From Nelumbo lutea (taxonomy: Eukaryota; Streptophyta; Magnoliopsida; Proteales; Nelumbonaceae): DNA of 64,000 nucleotides. The position numbers and the translations under genes were made by a program. Below, piece by piece: positions 37,501 to 46,969 of this stretch; within the stretch, counting starts at the first letter, position 1; each line of letters opens with the position of its first letter. The notes below the pieces were generated by a model, which saw only the letters and a program-made list of their open reading frames with translations, did no database searches and was not told where the DNA came from. The stretch lies in contig JAKGHH010000004.1 of assembly GCA_022828595.1 (NCBI GenBank), positions 23,258,372-23,322,371 of the forward strand. The letters are read 5' to 3'.

Positions 37501-40500
37501 CAGATGCGGATTGGGCTGGATCTCAAAGTGACAGAAGGTCTACTAGTGGTTACTGCACCTTTGTAGGAGGGAACCTGGTTACTTGGAGGAGTAAGAAGCA
37601 AATTGTGCAATGGCACACGGAGTAGCCGAAGGTATGTGGATAAAGAATCTATTGGGAGAGTTGGGTTTTCTAATTGGTAAACCCATGACTCTACTCTGTG
37701 ACAACAAGGCAGCTATCAGTATTGTTGCCAACCCGGTACTACATGATAGAACAAAGCACATTGAAGTTGACAAGCATTTTATCAAAGAGAAAATCATCAC
37801 AGGCGAAGTATGCACTCCATACATCAGCTCTGAAGACCAACTTGCGGACTTATTTACAAAAGGGTTAAACTATTCCAAACATCAAGGTCTCTGTGACAAA
37901 TTGGGCATGATTGATATCTATGCCCCAACTTGAGGGGGAGTGTTAACAGGTGTATTATATGTACTATACACAGGCTTAGTACCCTCAGGGGTATTTTCGT
38001 AATTTTGTATACATTTTGTTATGTACGGCCAGAATAGTATAAATAGATAGCTTCACTCGATTGAAGATAAGTTTTGTTGAGGCCTTAACTTAGTTGCCTC
38101 TTATTCTTCTTCCTCTTCTCCTTCTTTCTTCTTCTTTTCTCCTTCTTCTTTTCTTCTTCTTCTTGGTCTCCTGCTCAACATATGTAATCTGTTGAACAAA
38201 GCTGCATGATTCTAGTAGTTATGTAATCTCTTGATTCTGTTCTTCCTATTTTTTCTTTTTTTCTTTTTTTGAACACGTTTAATGGACCGAATAGGCCAAG
38301 AGACCCAAGACCCAACTGTTGGTTGTAGCTTCATCAGTTCAGCCTTTTATTGATTTTGCTTCTTTTGAATTTGATAAATGATTTATTGATTTTGCCTGTG
38401 AATTGTAGAAACTGAATGTTTATAGTCTTATAGAAAGTAGAAATCTGAATTAAATGATAGAAATTATAACTTGTGAATTTTAACTAATACTCTTTTTTTT
38501 TAATTTAATTAGGTGTTGCAAATCCTGCAATTTGATATTTTGATCTCTTTGATCCCTATTTCATTTTAGTGTTATATATGTTTTTATGCTTAAAATATCT
38601 ATTTTTTATTAATATACCCACTATAATTATAAAAAAATATGCATACTTGAGGCTTACGCCTCCCGCATTCTGAACTACGCCTCACACCTCCAGGTAGTGG
38701 AATGCCTCGCATCACGCCTCCGCGTTTTAAAACATTGATTAGAACATGGATATGATAGTTGACCTGACTAAAAGAAATGAAAATTTGATCAGGTGTATTT
38801 CATTAGGGTTACAATTTGTCCTTGGACAAGCCAATTGAATTTTATCCTTATTGTGCCTTTTTCTACCAGTACAGTCATTGGTTTTTGGGTGCATTGGCAC
38901 AGTCTGGTTGAAATAGAAGATAATCTCCTATTTCTACTGAAACTATCACTTTCCATCTAGCTCCTTAGAACGTGAAAAAACAAATTAATTCCAGTGCCTT
39001 AAATTGGAAAACAGTATAAAATCATCCCAATCCACAAATAAGCATTGTCAATTCCTTTTTATTATATAAGTTTACATAATCATTCTTAATTATATTTGGG
39101 TATATTGTTTGGATCATCAGCATTGTCCATCTCAAATTTGCATGTCTAACTGCAGTCACTGGTCACCATAATAAATTTGCAATTCAACAATGACACTGGT
39201 TTTAAGAGTTCTCAAGTTATATCCGATAGGTGACAAGATGGCACCTAGCTCTGCAAAACAAAACAGTTCTGATCCAAATAGCACAGACTGAAACAGATTA
39301 CAACAATTGAATTTCAAGAACACTCCAGAAGTTCTCCCCCATATCTGTTCTACTGACTTGATCAAAATATGGTAGCACCAAAACCCAATCTGCTACTAGT
39401 TTCCCCACCAGAGCCACAAGTGTTTCGGTGTTTTTAGATTTATCTTCAAAAAGTCTTCTATTTCTTTCATTCCACAGGAACCCAGCACACAGCAAAGGGA
39501 ATGCAACTCCAAACTATCCTTGCTTTCCTGCTTCCTCCGAATCTTGGCCAAGAAGAGAAAACTTCTGCTGTTGATCTTGGCTGAAATACTCTTTTCCCAA
39601 ATAAAGAGGAATAAAATTTCCAAGTGATATTTGCAATCTTGCAAGAGGAGAACAGGTGGAAGACATCTCTTCATTCCAGAAGCATAAAACACAGCTAAAC
39701 AGAATCCTCTGCTTTTTAAGTGGTCAACTGTAAGAATACTGTCCAAAGCAACCAACCAAGCGAAGGTTTCCACTCTAGGTGAAACAGGATTCCCCCAGAT
39801 CCCTCCATATGATCTGAAACCAGTTGATCCTTCACCAGCACCAAGTAGAAAGATTTCACAGTAAACACCTCATTCCTATACTCTTTGCCCCACAGCCCAT
39901 CCCTTGAAGAGGATGAAACCTTAACTTTCTGTAAATTTTCCAGCAGCTGAATACATTCTTCTATCTCCTGATCCAGCAAAGGTCTTCTAAATTTGGGGCA
40001 CCAAACAAACTGATCTCTCCTCAGCTCAAAGCATTGGTCAACTTTAATGTGATGCTCGATCAGCCTGTAAAGCTTCAGACACACCACACACAGCTTCCCT
40101 GCTTCATACCAAACTTGTCCTCCCAATTGCCCACCTTGAAGCTAACTAAAGCTTTAAACTCTTGATTGAACAGCATTATCCCTTTCCAGACACTCACCCC
40201 ATGAGAGTTAGAGACCTCCCTTGATTCCCACCCAAACCTCACCAACCCATATTTCCCAACTACAACCTTCCTAAAAAGAGACTCCCTCTCCCCTTTCAGC
40301 CCAAACCGCAATAGCCACTTGCCTAATAGGGCATTGTTGAAAATTTGATCCTTCTAATTCCCAAACCACCTTTCCCTTGCAGTCTACAGAACTTGTCCCA
40401 CTTCACCAAATGGAACTTCTTAGCTCCCCCTACCCTTTCCCACAAAAAAAATCCCTCTATAACTTCTCAATTTTTTCCACCACCTCCCTTATCAATCATA

Positions 40501-41394
40501 ATTGCTGAACTTCGAAAAATGTGTAACATGTCTAGCCTTTACACTTACAAAAACAAACCTTTATTTGGAATAGCTTTTCCCATCCTCCCAATGCATAATT
40601 CTAATAAAATTCAACATTCAAGTGCAAGAAAAGTCCCAACTTCTTCTGGGGCTATGAAAGCAGTGAACTTTCACATTTTCAATGGTTAAAAGAAGCAATT
40701 AAAAGAATAGGATATAATAAACATTCCCTGCTTCCATATTCCATAATCTAAATTTCCGTTGAAGCTGTTGAAACTAAATCAGCTAGCTATCATCCCAACA
40801 TCCGTATTCCTTAGGGATGAACTAAATAAGGAAAACTTCGCAAAGACAAAAAAAAAAAACCAACTACAATAAGAACCCTAGTAGATTTAATTTCACTTTC
40901 GAAAAAGTTTTCGTCTTGAACACGATTTGCGAAAGCCTCAAAGCAAGCATACGCAGTTATAATAATATCCTTTCTTTTCAAGTAATGTTTAGTTTCTTCT
41001 TTGCAATTTCGTTTCGCATAAGTTGGTGAAATTCCATACCTGGAAAGGATTTGTCTATCCAGATCCATCTTCAATGTAAAAGCTGAACCATAAGTGTTAG
41101 CAAGGATTTTCCGTTTCATCTCCGACTGGGCCTTCCTCGACTGATCAATAAACCCAAGAGAAAGAGAAGAACACAGTGACAACCCGCCATTGAGGGGATA
41201 CAAAAAGAAAGCAAAGAAGAAATTATTGTGAAAGAATTGCATTGAAAAAAAAGAAACAAAGAATTTACCAATTCCAGGGCGGATTGAAGAGGATGAGAGC
41301 CAACGATTTCACTCTTAACACCTTGTAATCCAAAACGAAGAGCATCATTTTGAATTCCTCCAATTTCGTGAGCAATCGTCTTAGAGCTTCCCAT
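28506..41394 (-). CDS. UMP1: Proteasome maturation factor UMP1
   Basis: Four exons on the - strand: 41394-41269, 41140-41040, 29192-29095 and 28606-28506 (stop included). All borders are GT-AG and the phases agree, giving 141 residues, the usual length for plant UMP1. Key motifs are MGSSKTIAHEIGG, NDALRFGLQGVKSEIVGSHP, EMKRKILANTYGSAF, MDLDRQILSRFQRPP, SSMLGFEALTGSLD, and the highly conserved C-terminus HHGMEIRLGLSKGPVCPSFI. UMP1 is the short-lived chaperone that joins 20S proteasome half-mers, coordinates beta-subunit propeptide processing and is degraded as the first substrate. Intron 1 is 128 bp and intron 3 is 488 bp, but intron 2 (29193-41039) is 11,847 bp and is mostly transposons. The coding sequence shows no lesion, so the gene is probably functional if intron 2 is spliced. 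Confidence 0.96.
29840..30190. mobile_element. Tourist-like MITE copy B, 351 bp, in UMP1 intron 2
   Basis: It starts GGCCCTGTTCGCTTTTCGG and ends AAAGAACGCCCCC, flanked by TAA on both sides (29837-29839 and 30191-30193). It shares internal sequence with copy A, including GGTAAGT and CCCATTGACCAACTT. Confidence 0.88.
32615..32851 (+). repeat. 5' LTR of Copia element 2
   Basis: A 237-bp LTR with a TATAAATAG box at about 32713 and a TTC-rich U5. It ends directly at the primer-binding site. Confidence 0.96.
33671..37933 (+). pseudogene. Degenerate Copia gag-pol of element 2
   Basis: Gag starts at 33671 (DGLNYLEWSRGIKLYITARG) and is interrupted by a TAG near 34076 and a frame change. The zinc knuckle CTNCQKPQHTKDTC lies at about 34463. 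Protease has IIDSGASKHITGMSS near 34810. Integrase HCHLGHLSFESLK with CQMCQLSKH lies near 35215-35320, followed by FIDDYS. RT shows [33 protein letters not shown] and IVYVDDIIVTGDW. RNase H shows YTDADWAGSQSDRRSTSGYC and ends with CDNKAAISIVANP and DRTKHIEVDKHF. At least four frame changes or stops (about 34076, 35050, 35487, 36890) break the polyprotein. Confidence 0.92.
37941..38180 (+). repeat. 3' LTR of Copia element 2
   Basis: A 240-bp copy preceded by the GGGGGAG purine tract, with an extra 3-bp TTC unit relative to the 5' LTR. Confidence 0.96.
39300..40490 (-). mobile_element. 5'-truncated LINE (L1-type) 3' fragment
   Basis: On the - strand the translated pieces are typical of the region after plant LINE reverse transcriptase: VKWDKFCRLQGKGGLGIRR near 40410, then ALLGKWLLRFGLKGERES, then VSVWKGIMLFNQEFKALVSF (40190-40130), followed by zinc-binding zf-RVT-like segments (FTVKSFYLVL, FAWLVALDSILTVDHLKSRG). 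Several frame changes and stops are present, and no RT catalytic motif is in range, so only the 3' end was inserted. It sits in UMP1 intron 2 in the same direction as the gene. Confidence 0.8.
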
Positions 41395-42145
41395 TCTCCC
41401 TCCCTTTGGTTTCCTTGGATCCGAAAAGGCTCAAAGTTATGAATTACAGAAAAACTCAAAACTAAAAGGATGAGTCCAAGTAAATTTTGTGAAATGGGCC
41501 GGGTTCGCTCCATCGCGTTTAGAGGCATCAAATATTTCTTTTGATGGAAACGGATCAGGTTGTGGTTTCGTCAGAATTCGGACCCGATCCTAAGTTGTCA
41601 GCCTACGAAATCTATTCGGACCCTAATATAATATCAAAATTAATATAAATATAGACATGATGAAATAATTAAAATCATAAATAATTATTTTCAAATCATT
41701 TTTAGTATAGGGTACATATTGCTGAAAGCCTGAAACCACCCTTCAAGTTTGGTAATTGCAATCGCTCTCTTAATTTTTTGAGACAGTTGCATTACACCTC
41801 TTTCCATTAGAATCCTCTAATAAAAGGCATAAAAATGTCCAAAATACTTATGCAAGTACTATTCTACTATTTTAGAAAAAAGATTGGAAGGGTTTGGGCT
41901 AGTTATTCATATGATATAAAAATTTAAAAAATAAATATTTTGGTCAAAAGTAATTATATGCTTATTTTAGACATTTCTATGCCTCTTTTCTAGAGGATTT
42001 TAACAAAAGAGCTCTGATTTCATATCCACACTTACCCACAACCACGAGACACTACAATTGTACATTGAGAACATCTCCCTGTGAAATGGTAAATGTAAAC
42101 AAGGAAGATAATTGCAACTATGCTTGAAAGTTCAAGGGAAGTGAT
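41395..42145 (-). promoter_or_regulatory. Upstream region of UMP1
   Basis: Positions 41395 to about 41600 are mixed-composition sequence immediately upstream of the UMP1 ATG and should contain its leader and core promoter. From about 41600 the DNA is AT-rich and repeat-like, with no coding frame. Confidence 0.4.
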
Positions 42146-42438
42146 CATGATTTTTAAAACTGACTCAGAGACCGAACTAGTCAGGGATTTGGTTATCGGG
42201 TAGAATGGTCCGACCGTTCGAATCGAATGGTAGACCCGTTTTGACAAAAAATAAAAAATTAAAAAATTAAAAATGGTCAAAACCGTTGAATGGTTCGAAC
42301 GCCTAGATTAGTAGTTTGTTGACCAAATCAATAGTTTTTGCAAAAATCCAGTTTTGGAGAAAAACGGAATTGCTCACTTGACCAGTTCTCGGTTTTTTTG
42401 ATCCGATTGTTCGGCTCTGTCCGGTTTTGAAAACCATA
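42146..42438. mobile_element. Non-autonomous hAT element, 293 bp
   Basis: Ends CATGATTTTTAAAACTG and CCGGTTTTGAAAACCATA are inverted relatives. A perfect 8-bp target duplication GAAGTGAT flanks it (42138-42145 and 42439-42446). The interior has GGTCCGACCGTTCGAA-type words. The same family is at 43804-44055 and 46042-46246. Confidence 0.88.
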
Positions 42439-42477
42439 GAAGTGATGTAATTACCAAACTTCAAGAGAGATTTCAAC

Positions 42478-42708
42478 TAGGGGTGTCCATGAAAAACCGA
42501 ACAGAATCAAGAAAACTTAATTGCAAAGTGTAGTTAACCGAACCGATCGATTCGGTTTCGGTTTGGTATTTTTGAAAAATCAAAGGACTGGTTCGGTTTT
42601 CAATTAACCTACAAAAAAACCAGCGATTAACCGAACCAATTGGTGTATATATATATATTTAATATATGTCACATATTTTCTATATATTATATATAAACAT
42701 ATATTCAT

Positions 42709-42740
<32 letters not shown>

Positions 42741-42945
42741 TTATATTTATAATAATCTATTTATAAATATATTATATATATTTATATAATATATTATAAA
42801 TATAAAAAACCAATGAACTAAATTGGTCAAAAACTGAAATCGGCAGACTAATTAACCGATGGTACCAGTTCGATTTTGGTTTGGAAAAATGAAAAAACTG
42901 ATGATAGTGATTCGATTTATAAAAATTACCAATCGAACCATGAAG
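42478..42945. repeat. Partial hAT-like repeat with (TA)n core
   Basis: The left end TAGGGGTGTCCATG followed by AACCGAAC words resembles the 11463-12115 element. The core (42640-42830) is nearly pure AT with a TATA microsatellite at 42712-42734. The right end is not clear and no convincing duplication was found. Confidence 0.45.
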
Positions 42946-43803
42946 TAGAAACTTCAAAGGGAGGATTCACAATTGATCATTTTAATTACATTAGTCCAAA
43001 AAATATCCATATGAAGAAATATTTTAGATAAAAGACTTAAACCTCCACAGAGATTCATACTAAATACTAAGATCTCCCTCCTGTTTTCAAAATAGACTAA
43101 GACCTCCATTATAATTGGTGTCATTGGACAGAAACCTCCCCTCCATGGGAAATTCAATAAGATAAAAAAAATCCAATACTATCCAATAAGATAAAAAAAG
43201 ACCTCCCTGATAAATGATTTTTTCAGTTAACGCCTATCATTCTTCTTAATATTGCATTGCAGACTTGTTGTATTAATGCCAACACAAGACAATGGAAAAC
43301 AAATAAAAAAAAAAGAAGAAAATAGAATATAAACAAACTCGATTAAAGCCAAAAATAAAGATTAAGCCTATTAAATTAATATTTAGTTGAATATTTCAGA
43401 GTACATTATCATTATATACACAAGGGAAAATTATTAAATTCCAACGTTCACTTGTTCTTTTGATAGGGAAAATATCCAGATAGCACAAAAATTATTTAAA
43501 ACTCAGTAACTATGTCGAAAACACTAATAAATTCTAAACTGTGTAGAAAATCCACAAAGAATGTTGGAAAGCATGATTTATTTATTTATTTATGGAAATA
43601 ATTGACCTTCCGCAGGAAGGAAAGCAATGATAAATAATCAAGAAATTCCCACTCCATCTGTTGGTAAGACATATGCAGAAATAAAGAAAGCATAATTGAA
43701 GAAGCTTTCAAAAATTAAGGTAGAACAAAGACATTGCTGAGGCCGCTAATTCAGTATTTGATGCAAGAAATTTCTGTGGAAACATTTAGAGCAATGGTAA
43801 AAA

Positions 43804-44055
43804 TTGTGGTTTTTAAAACTGGATTGGATTGGACGGTCGGGTTGGAAAAATAAAGAACCGGTTATGATTGGTTTCGTTTTTCTTCAAAACCATTGATTTT
43901 GATTAACAAATTGTTGAACTGGCTGATTAATTGTTCGAATGGTTTTGATCAAATTTTTTTGTCAGAATGGGCTGACCCTTCGGGTCGAATGGACCGTTCG
44001 ACCTGGTAACCAGACCCCTGACTAGTTTGGTCGCTGGGTCGATTTTAAAAACCAC
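43804..44055. mobile_element. Non-autonomous hAT element, 252 bp
   Basis: GTGGTTTTTAAAACTGG near the left end is mirrored by CGATTTTAAAAACCAC at the right. A perfect 8-bp duplication GGTAAAAA flanks it (43796-43803 and 44056-44063). Interior words GGACGGTCGGGTTGG and GGACCGTTCGACC relate it to 42146-42438. Confidence 0.82.
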
Positions 44056-44616
44056 GGTAAAAACAGAGAATATTACATTTATCCTTGAACAAGTTTGTAT
44101 TTCAACACAGTCTTAAGGTGATCTAATGGAAAAAAAAAAAAAAAAAAGAGCCAGAAAAAGAAAATAAAAAAAGAGATCGTATGAATAACACAATACTGAA
44201 TGGTAAAAAGGAAAAAAAGCTGTATGTTGAGGTAATGTAAAAGAGGAGAGGGGAGATAATATACAAGGGCATATTAGACTTTTTAACTGCTGCATCATGT
44301 ATAACAGCTAATGCAATTTAAAAGGGGAGGTCCTGCACCATTTTGAAATTAGAGGGGAGGTGTTAGTATTTAGCGTGAATATCAGGGGAAGTCTACCCAA
44401 TTATTTTTTATATAGGATTTGCACGGGCCAAAGTTTAAAAATCCAAATTTATACAAAATTTAATTGCACTAAAACCAATTAACCAATCCCAAAGAAAGGG
44501 GTAGGGCCGTCGGCCTAGCTCATAAAATCCGGGCTTGAATCTAGGTTTTCTATTCGATCCTAGCTTGTAAAATTAAAAAAAAAAATCAGGTTTGAAATGA
44601 GTAATGATAAAATTTG

Positions 44617-45161
44617 GGGAATATTTTTTATTATTACCTTCTACTTTGGGTTTAGTGTCATTTTGATCTCTAAACTTTAAAATACAATAATTCAGTACTT
44701 GAACTTTTAAAACGTGACAATCTAGTATTTGTTGTTAACTAGCCATTAAGTAGCATTTGAAAAATATATAAATGCCCTGAGTGCCATCTAATTTCTTTTA
44801 TCAACCATCCAAACATTAACAAAAAATCTAATAATCTCAAATCCTTGCTTCTTCAATTCAAGAAAATTGGGGTCACATTTGAGTGGACATTCTTGGTGAC
44901 CTCGACTATCTTGAATAGAAGAGAAAAATGAGTGTTAGTTTTTGTTAATGTTTGGATGGTTGATAAAGAAAATTAAATGACGCTTGAAGAGCATTTGTGT
45001 CTTTTTCAAATGCCACTTAACGACTAGTTAATAGTTAATTAACGACGGGGATTGGATTGTCATGTTTTAAAAGTTCAGTTACTGAATTGTTGCAATTTAA
45101 AGTTTGAGGAACGAAAGTGGCACTAGGCCCAAAGTACATGGTACTAATGGGAAATTTTCCC
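44617..45161. mobile_element. Mutator-type MITE with about 210-bp terminal inverted repeats
   Basis: The first about 210 bp (from GGGAATATTTTT through TACTTTGGG to CATCCAAACATTAAC) is repeated in inverse orientation at the right end (GTTAATGTTTGGATG to AATTTTCCC) at roughly 75-80 percent similarity by eye. Flanking 9-mers TAAAATTTG (44608-44616) and TAAATTTTG (45162-45170) match at 8 of 9. Long inverted ends plus a 9-bp duplication are the Mutator signature. No transposase is present. Confidence 0.85.
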
Positions 45162-45249
45162 TAAATTTTGTGAAAAATAAGATTGTCCACTAGAAGATTT
45201 TTTTTTCTTTTTTTTGTTCAATCAATCCACACAAAAGTGAATCAGTTCT

Positions 45250-45352
45250 TGCCCTCAGTTTGGAAAGAGTACAAATACATACCAAATAATACAAAATACA
45301 AGGTTTTGCACTCTACATATTTGTATTTGTACTCCTTCCAAATTGAGCTTTG
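45250..45352. mobile_element. Palindromic MITE related to 10443-10667
   Basis: CTCAGTTTGGAAAGAGTACA at the left is mirrored by TGTACTCCTTCCAAATTGAG-like sequence at the right. It is a single palindromic unit, whereas the 10.4-kb copy is a dimer. Confidence 0.65.
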
Positions 45353-45433
45353 AGGTTCCATTTGGGAAGAGTGGTAAGAGTGCATTTTTGTCTTGAAAAT
45401 CATGACATAGAGATATCAAAACATGTTTGCAAT

Positions 45434-45828
45434 TAGGGGTGTCAATTGGACTGGATTTGGTCCAATCCGATCTAGTCCAATGAAAGTCCATTACAAATGG
45501 ACAGGTCCAATTCAATCTAATGAATATTTTGGACCATTTTGGAATGGTTCAATTCAATGTCTAGACTGTCCAATCTGTTGAAATTCGTTTTAATTTAGAA
45601 TGGTTTTAATCCAAACTTGGTCTATTGACACCTATATTCTTATCTTATATCAATGGACCAGATATTGGCTTAATCCGACCCAATCCAATATAAATATATT
45701 ACGAATGGACCAGGTCCAATCCGATGTAATAAATATTTTGGACTGGACTGGTCCAATTTAATATGTCTTATTGGTCTGTCCAAATTGATTTTCCTGTCCA
45801 GTCCAAAACTGGTCCCTTGACACCTTTG
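45434..45828. mobile_element. Non-autonomous hAT element, 395 bp
   Basis: Starts TAGGGGTGTCAATTGGACTG and ends CTTGACACCTTTG. A perfect 8-bp duplication TTTGCAAT is at 45426-45433 and 45829-45836. The interior is packed with GGACTGG/CCAGTCC words. A second member in inverse orientation is at 55169-55579. Confidence 0.88.
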
Positions 45829-46041
45829 TTTGCAATCAAAATGAGAGCAATGTTTGCATAAAAAATTGGATTCAAACTTTATAATCAAAGTTAGCCAATA
45901 TTAAAAAGGGTATTTTTCAATATTCAATATCGGGATTTGTATTTATACCTATCATAGTTAAAAATTATTTGGCAAAAAATACAAAATTAAACCAACTTTA
46001 CATTTTCATGAACTAACCGTATTAATCATTTTTGTTCCTCC

Positions 46042-46246
46042 CATGATTTTGAAAACTGGGCCAGATCGGATGGTCTGACTGATAAACTATTGATTTGATC
46101 ACCCGGGTGATTGAATCATCGAACTGTCTATCCAAACAAAAGTTTTTGGCTGTTTTTAATTTTATTTATTTCAGAATAGATCATCCGTTTGGACCGACCG
46201 GACCGTTCAACTTAAGAACCGATCGGGTCCAGATTTTAAAACATTG
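46042..46246. mobile_element. Probable hAT element, 205 bp
   Basis: CATGATTTTGAAAACTGGGC at the left and AGATTTTAAAACATTG at the right resemble the ends of the 42146-42438 element, with CCGACCGGACCGTTC words inside. Flanking bases do not give a clean duplication, so the ends are approximate. Confidence 0.6.
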
Positions 46247-46860
46247 ATTCTTCCTCAAACGAGACGAGCCTGCAAAGGGGCTATAAGTTGGAGCGAATGG
46301 GATGAGTGTGCCAAAGTCTAAGAGGCTTACACCGCTTACCCCTTCTTCATTCTTCCCCTCACTCTGTCACTCACATTGATATCAGCCTCGAATTATCAAA
46401 GCCTTTCTTCTTGGCCTGGTCTGAGCCTCTGTGAGGAGGACATCCCATTTCCCGCAAAACTCTTTCGTTATCATTATTTTCGATTTGATTTTACTTTCCC
46501 TGAAACCGTATCGTGTCTATCGTATCTGCAAACAAAACAATCATGTATTAGAAGCTAGACTGCCGGCCATAATCACGTCTATTCAGCATAACCCGTCAAC
46601 TAAAATACATCAATTCGATTAACGGCAGGTCAGTTTCTTGGTGAAGGAGCGATTGGATTGGAGCCGGGAGCCCCCAAATTAAAGTCCTTGGCCGGCGTTG
46701 GCGGTCGGTTGTTCATCTCACGGAGCCCCAGTTTGGAAAGCTCCTGATACAGCCTGCCTTATCAATGGCGATCTTCTGAAGACCACTGAAGCTAGATTTT
46801 CTGAGCCGACCTCCGTCGCAATCTTTCACTTCATATTAATTCTTAAATTAACAAAATGAG
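46247..46860. other. Low-AT island without a recognised gene
   Basis: About 600 bp of balanced composition stands between transposons and the AT-rich repeat. Neither strand gives a frame I can assign. It could be an orphan first exon or promoter cut off by neighbouring insertions, or a decayed gene. Confidence 0.4.
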
Positions 46861-46969
46861 AAGATAGATTGTCTTTGGAGTTTAAGTAGATTTTTTTTTT
46901 TTTTTTTTTTTTTACTTCCTAGTCCTAAGGGTGAACTTCTGAGATTGTTGCATCTATACCCCTCCATTA

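Larger units (their letters stand above)
32615..38180 (+). mobile_element. Copia LTR retrotransposon nested in the hAT element
   Basis: LTRs at 32615-32851 and 37941-38180 start TGTTAACAGGTGTATTATAT and end CTGCTCAACA. They are flanked by a perfect 5-bp duplication TATGT (32610-32614 and 38181-38185). The primer-binding site TGGTATCAGAGCAGG begins at 32852, and the purine tract TTGAGGGGGAG ends at 37940. About 10 substitutions by eye separate the LTRs over 237 bp, similar to element 1. Its coding strand is opposite to UMP1. Confidence 0.97.
31748..38737. mobile_element. hAT element in UMP1 intron 2, split by a Copia insertion
   Basis: Ends CAGTGTTTTAAAA and TTTTAAAACATTG are inverted repeats (12 of 13). 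They are followed inward by GGGAGGCGTAC...GAGGC and GCCTC...GCCTCC-rich subterminal blocks. A perfect 8-bp target duplication ATTAGAAC lies at 31740-31747 and 38738-38745. Removing the Copia insertion (32615-38180 plus one 5-bp duplication) leaves about 1.42 kb with no transposase, so it is a non-autonomous element of the same family as 15857-16381. Inside are CTTT/TTC microsatellites (about 32252-32314). Confidence 0.92.

Noticed and set aside
40811..41242. 143-residue single frame read as one gene
   Set aside because: It is UMP1 exon 2 running on into both neighbouring introns. The donor at 41039 and acceptor at 41141 fit the family far better.
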